Source of the DNA: Conidiobolus incongruus B7586
Taxonomy: Eukaryota; Entomophthoromycota; Entomophthoromycetes; Entomophthorales; Conidiobolaceae
Direction: 5' to 3'
Length of the DNA stretch: 21,123 bases
NCBI GenBank assembly: GCA_000697335.1
Contig: JNEM01014428.1
Location: forward strand, 1 to 21,123
Shown here: piece by piece, positions 20,340-21,123 of the stretch
How the letters are laid out: the number at the start of each line of letters is the position of its first letter
Numbering within the stretch: position 1 is the stretch's first letter
Notes under the pieces: model-generated
Databases searched by the model: none
Told to the model about the DNA's origin: nothing
Seen by the model: the letters and a program-made list of their open reading frames with translations, nothing else
Position numbers and translations under genes: made by a program

Positions 20340-21123
20340 TACCACAAACCCTCTAAAATCATTTAAAATTTATAAACAGCTTTTAATAATGAAATATTAT
20401 CTAAATCAACAATTTATCACTAGGTAAATTACTTTAAGGTTAAGAAAAAAACTACCTAAAACTTGTTAAAATCTAAAAAACTAATTTCAACTATTACTCT
20501 TCTAATTATTAATAAAGTAAAAAATTATATTGAAAAACACCTTTTTATTTCAGCTAGAGAATTATCAAAACACTTTAATATTAGTCACACAAGTATTTTA
20601 TTTATATTAAAGTTTAAATTAAAATTAATTAATAAAAATATAAAATAGGTACCTTATAATTTAACTAAAACTTAAAAAAAAACTAGAGTAGCTATTGTTA
20701 AATAAAACTTATTAAAGTATAACTAGAAACCAAAGCTTTTACAGTGAATTATTACAATTGATGAATCTTAAATTCTTTTGTATAATCCTTTGCTAAAACA
20801 TAAATCAAAGTGTTGGATTAAACTAAATCAACCCCCTCTATAAATTCCTTTAAATAAACACTTTATTGATAAGCAAATGTTAATTGTAGTAATAGATTAT
20901 AATAGCATATGTTATTCTTATTTAGTTCTTAAAAGAAAATCCATTAATAATAAACTTTATATTTCTTTTTTAAATAAAACTATTTCTAATTGGTATTCTT
21001 AATATAATTTGAAAAAACCTATTATTTTACATGATAATTGTAAAATACATAAATTTAAAGTTGTAAAAAACTTTCTAATTAAAAATAACTGGAAAAAACT
21101 ACCACATCTAGTATATTCTTTAG
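20340..21123 (+). mobile_element. Inactive mariner-type (Tc1/mariner) DNA transposon, cut by right edge
   Basis: One plus-strand frame reads as a mariner-like transposase over nearly 800 bp. A first helix-turn-helix segment (EILSKSTIYH) is followed by a second (FISARELSKHFNISHTSI, about 20553-20606). The mariner linker motif appears as VPYNLTKT around 20649. The catalytic pair is the TIDES motif (Asp codon 20760) and HDN (Asp codon 21033), 91 codons apart, close to the 93 of Mos1. After it come VVKNFLIKNNWKKLPHLVYS. The third Asp would fall about 15 bp beyond the window. Around ten in-frame TAA/TAG/TGA codons break the frame, so no protein can be made, yet no frameshift is apparent. Several stops replace expected Trp or Gln codons. 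The left inverted repeat was not identified, so 20340 is only where similarity begins. Confidence 0.85.

Larger units (their letters stand above)
18095..20340. other. AT-rich spacer with decayed coding fragments
   Basis: About 2.2 kb from the dehydrogenase B start to the mariner. The first 350 bp should hold the dehydrogenase B promoter; no distinct element stands out. 18460-18865 and 19400-19832 carry frames with protein-like composition, described separately. A (TA)11 run lies at 20207-20228. The rest shows nothing recognisable. Confidence 0.5.

Noticed and set aside
1-21123. tRNA or rRNA genes
   Set aside because: No T-loop motif (GGTTCRA) with a matching acceptor stem and no rRNA-like block was seen by eye; a tRNAscan run would settle it.

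Overview
The window looks like nuclear DNA from a very AT-rich fungus. Coding exons are visibly richer in G+C than the spacers, which are almost pure A/T. Genes are small with few or short GT-AG introns (57-72 nt), and the recognisable proteins are of fungal type: a MET13-like methylenetetrahydrofolate reductase, fungal acyl-CoA dehydrogenases with peroxisomal-type C-termini, and an arrestin-fold protein. Acyl-CoA dehydrogenases argue against Saccharomyces-type yeasts and against anaerobic chytrids. An early-diverging lineage (for example Entomophthoromycotina) would fit, but that placement is inference.

Layout. (1) 1-1515, minus strand: 5' part of a five-exon arrestin-like gene that runs off the left edge. 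(2) 1516-3239: divergent promoter region with two CCAAT boxes and a hairpin. (3) 3240-5111, plus: complete two-exon MTHFR gene. (4) 5112-8485: AT-rich spacer. (5) 8486-9805, plus: intronless acyl-CoA dehydrogenase A. (6) 9806-12707: spacer with an (AT)18 microsatellite, two faint coding-like islands and, at its right end, a TATA box. (7) 12708-13256, plus: a small secreted protein of unknown family. (8) 13257-16732: extremely AT-rich spacer that contains an exact 19-bp Tn5/Nextera mosaic end, most likely a library or assembly artefact. (9) 16733-18094, minus: acyl-CoA dehydrogenase B, a paralogue of A in inverted orientation. (10) 18095-20340: spacer with a decayed F-box-like gene and small open frames of doubtful status. 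(11) about 20340 to the right edge, plus: a mariner-type DNA transposon whose transposase frame is riddled with stops but keeps its frame.

The two dehydrogenases are the only genes with a clear functional link. Both have the catalytic-base arrangement of LCAD/IVD and both end in PTS1-like tripeptides (-ANL and -AKL), suggesting a peroxisomal fatty-acid or branched acyl-CoA oxidation step. MTHFR serves methionine synthesis, and the arrestin-like protein may be a trafficking adaptor. I see no defence, biosynthetic or CRISPR-like system. The observations most worth a second look are the mosaic end, the peroxisomal-signal dehydrogenase pair, the intron that imitates a membrane helix, and the frame-preserving decay of the mariner.
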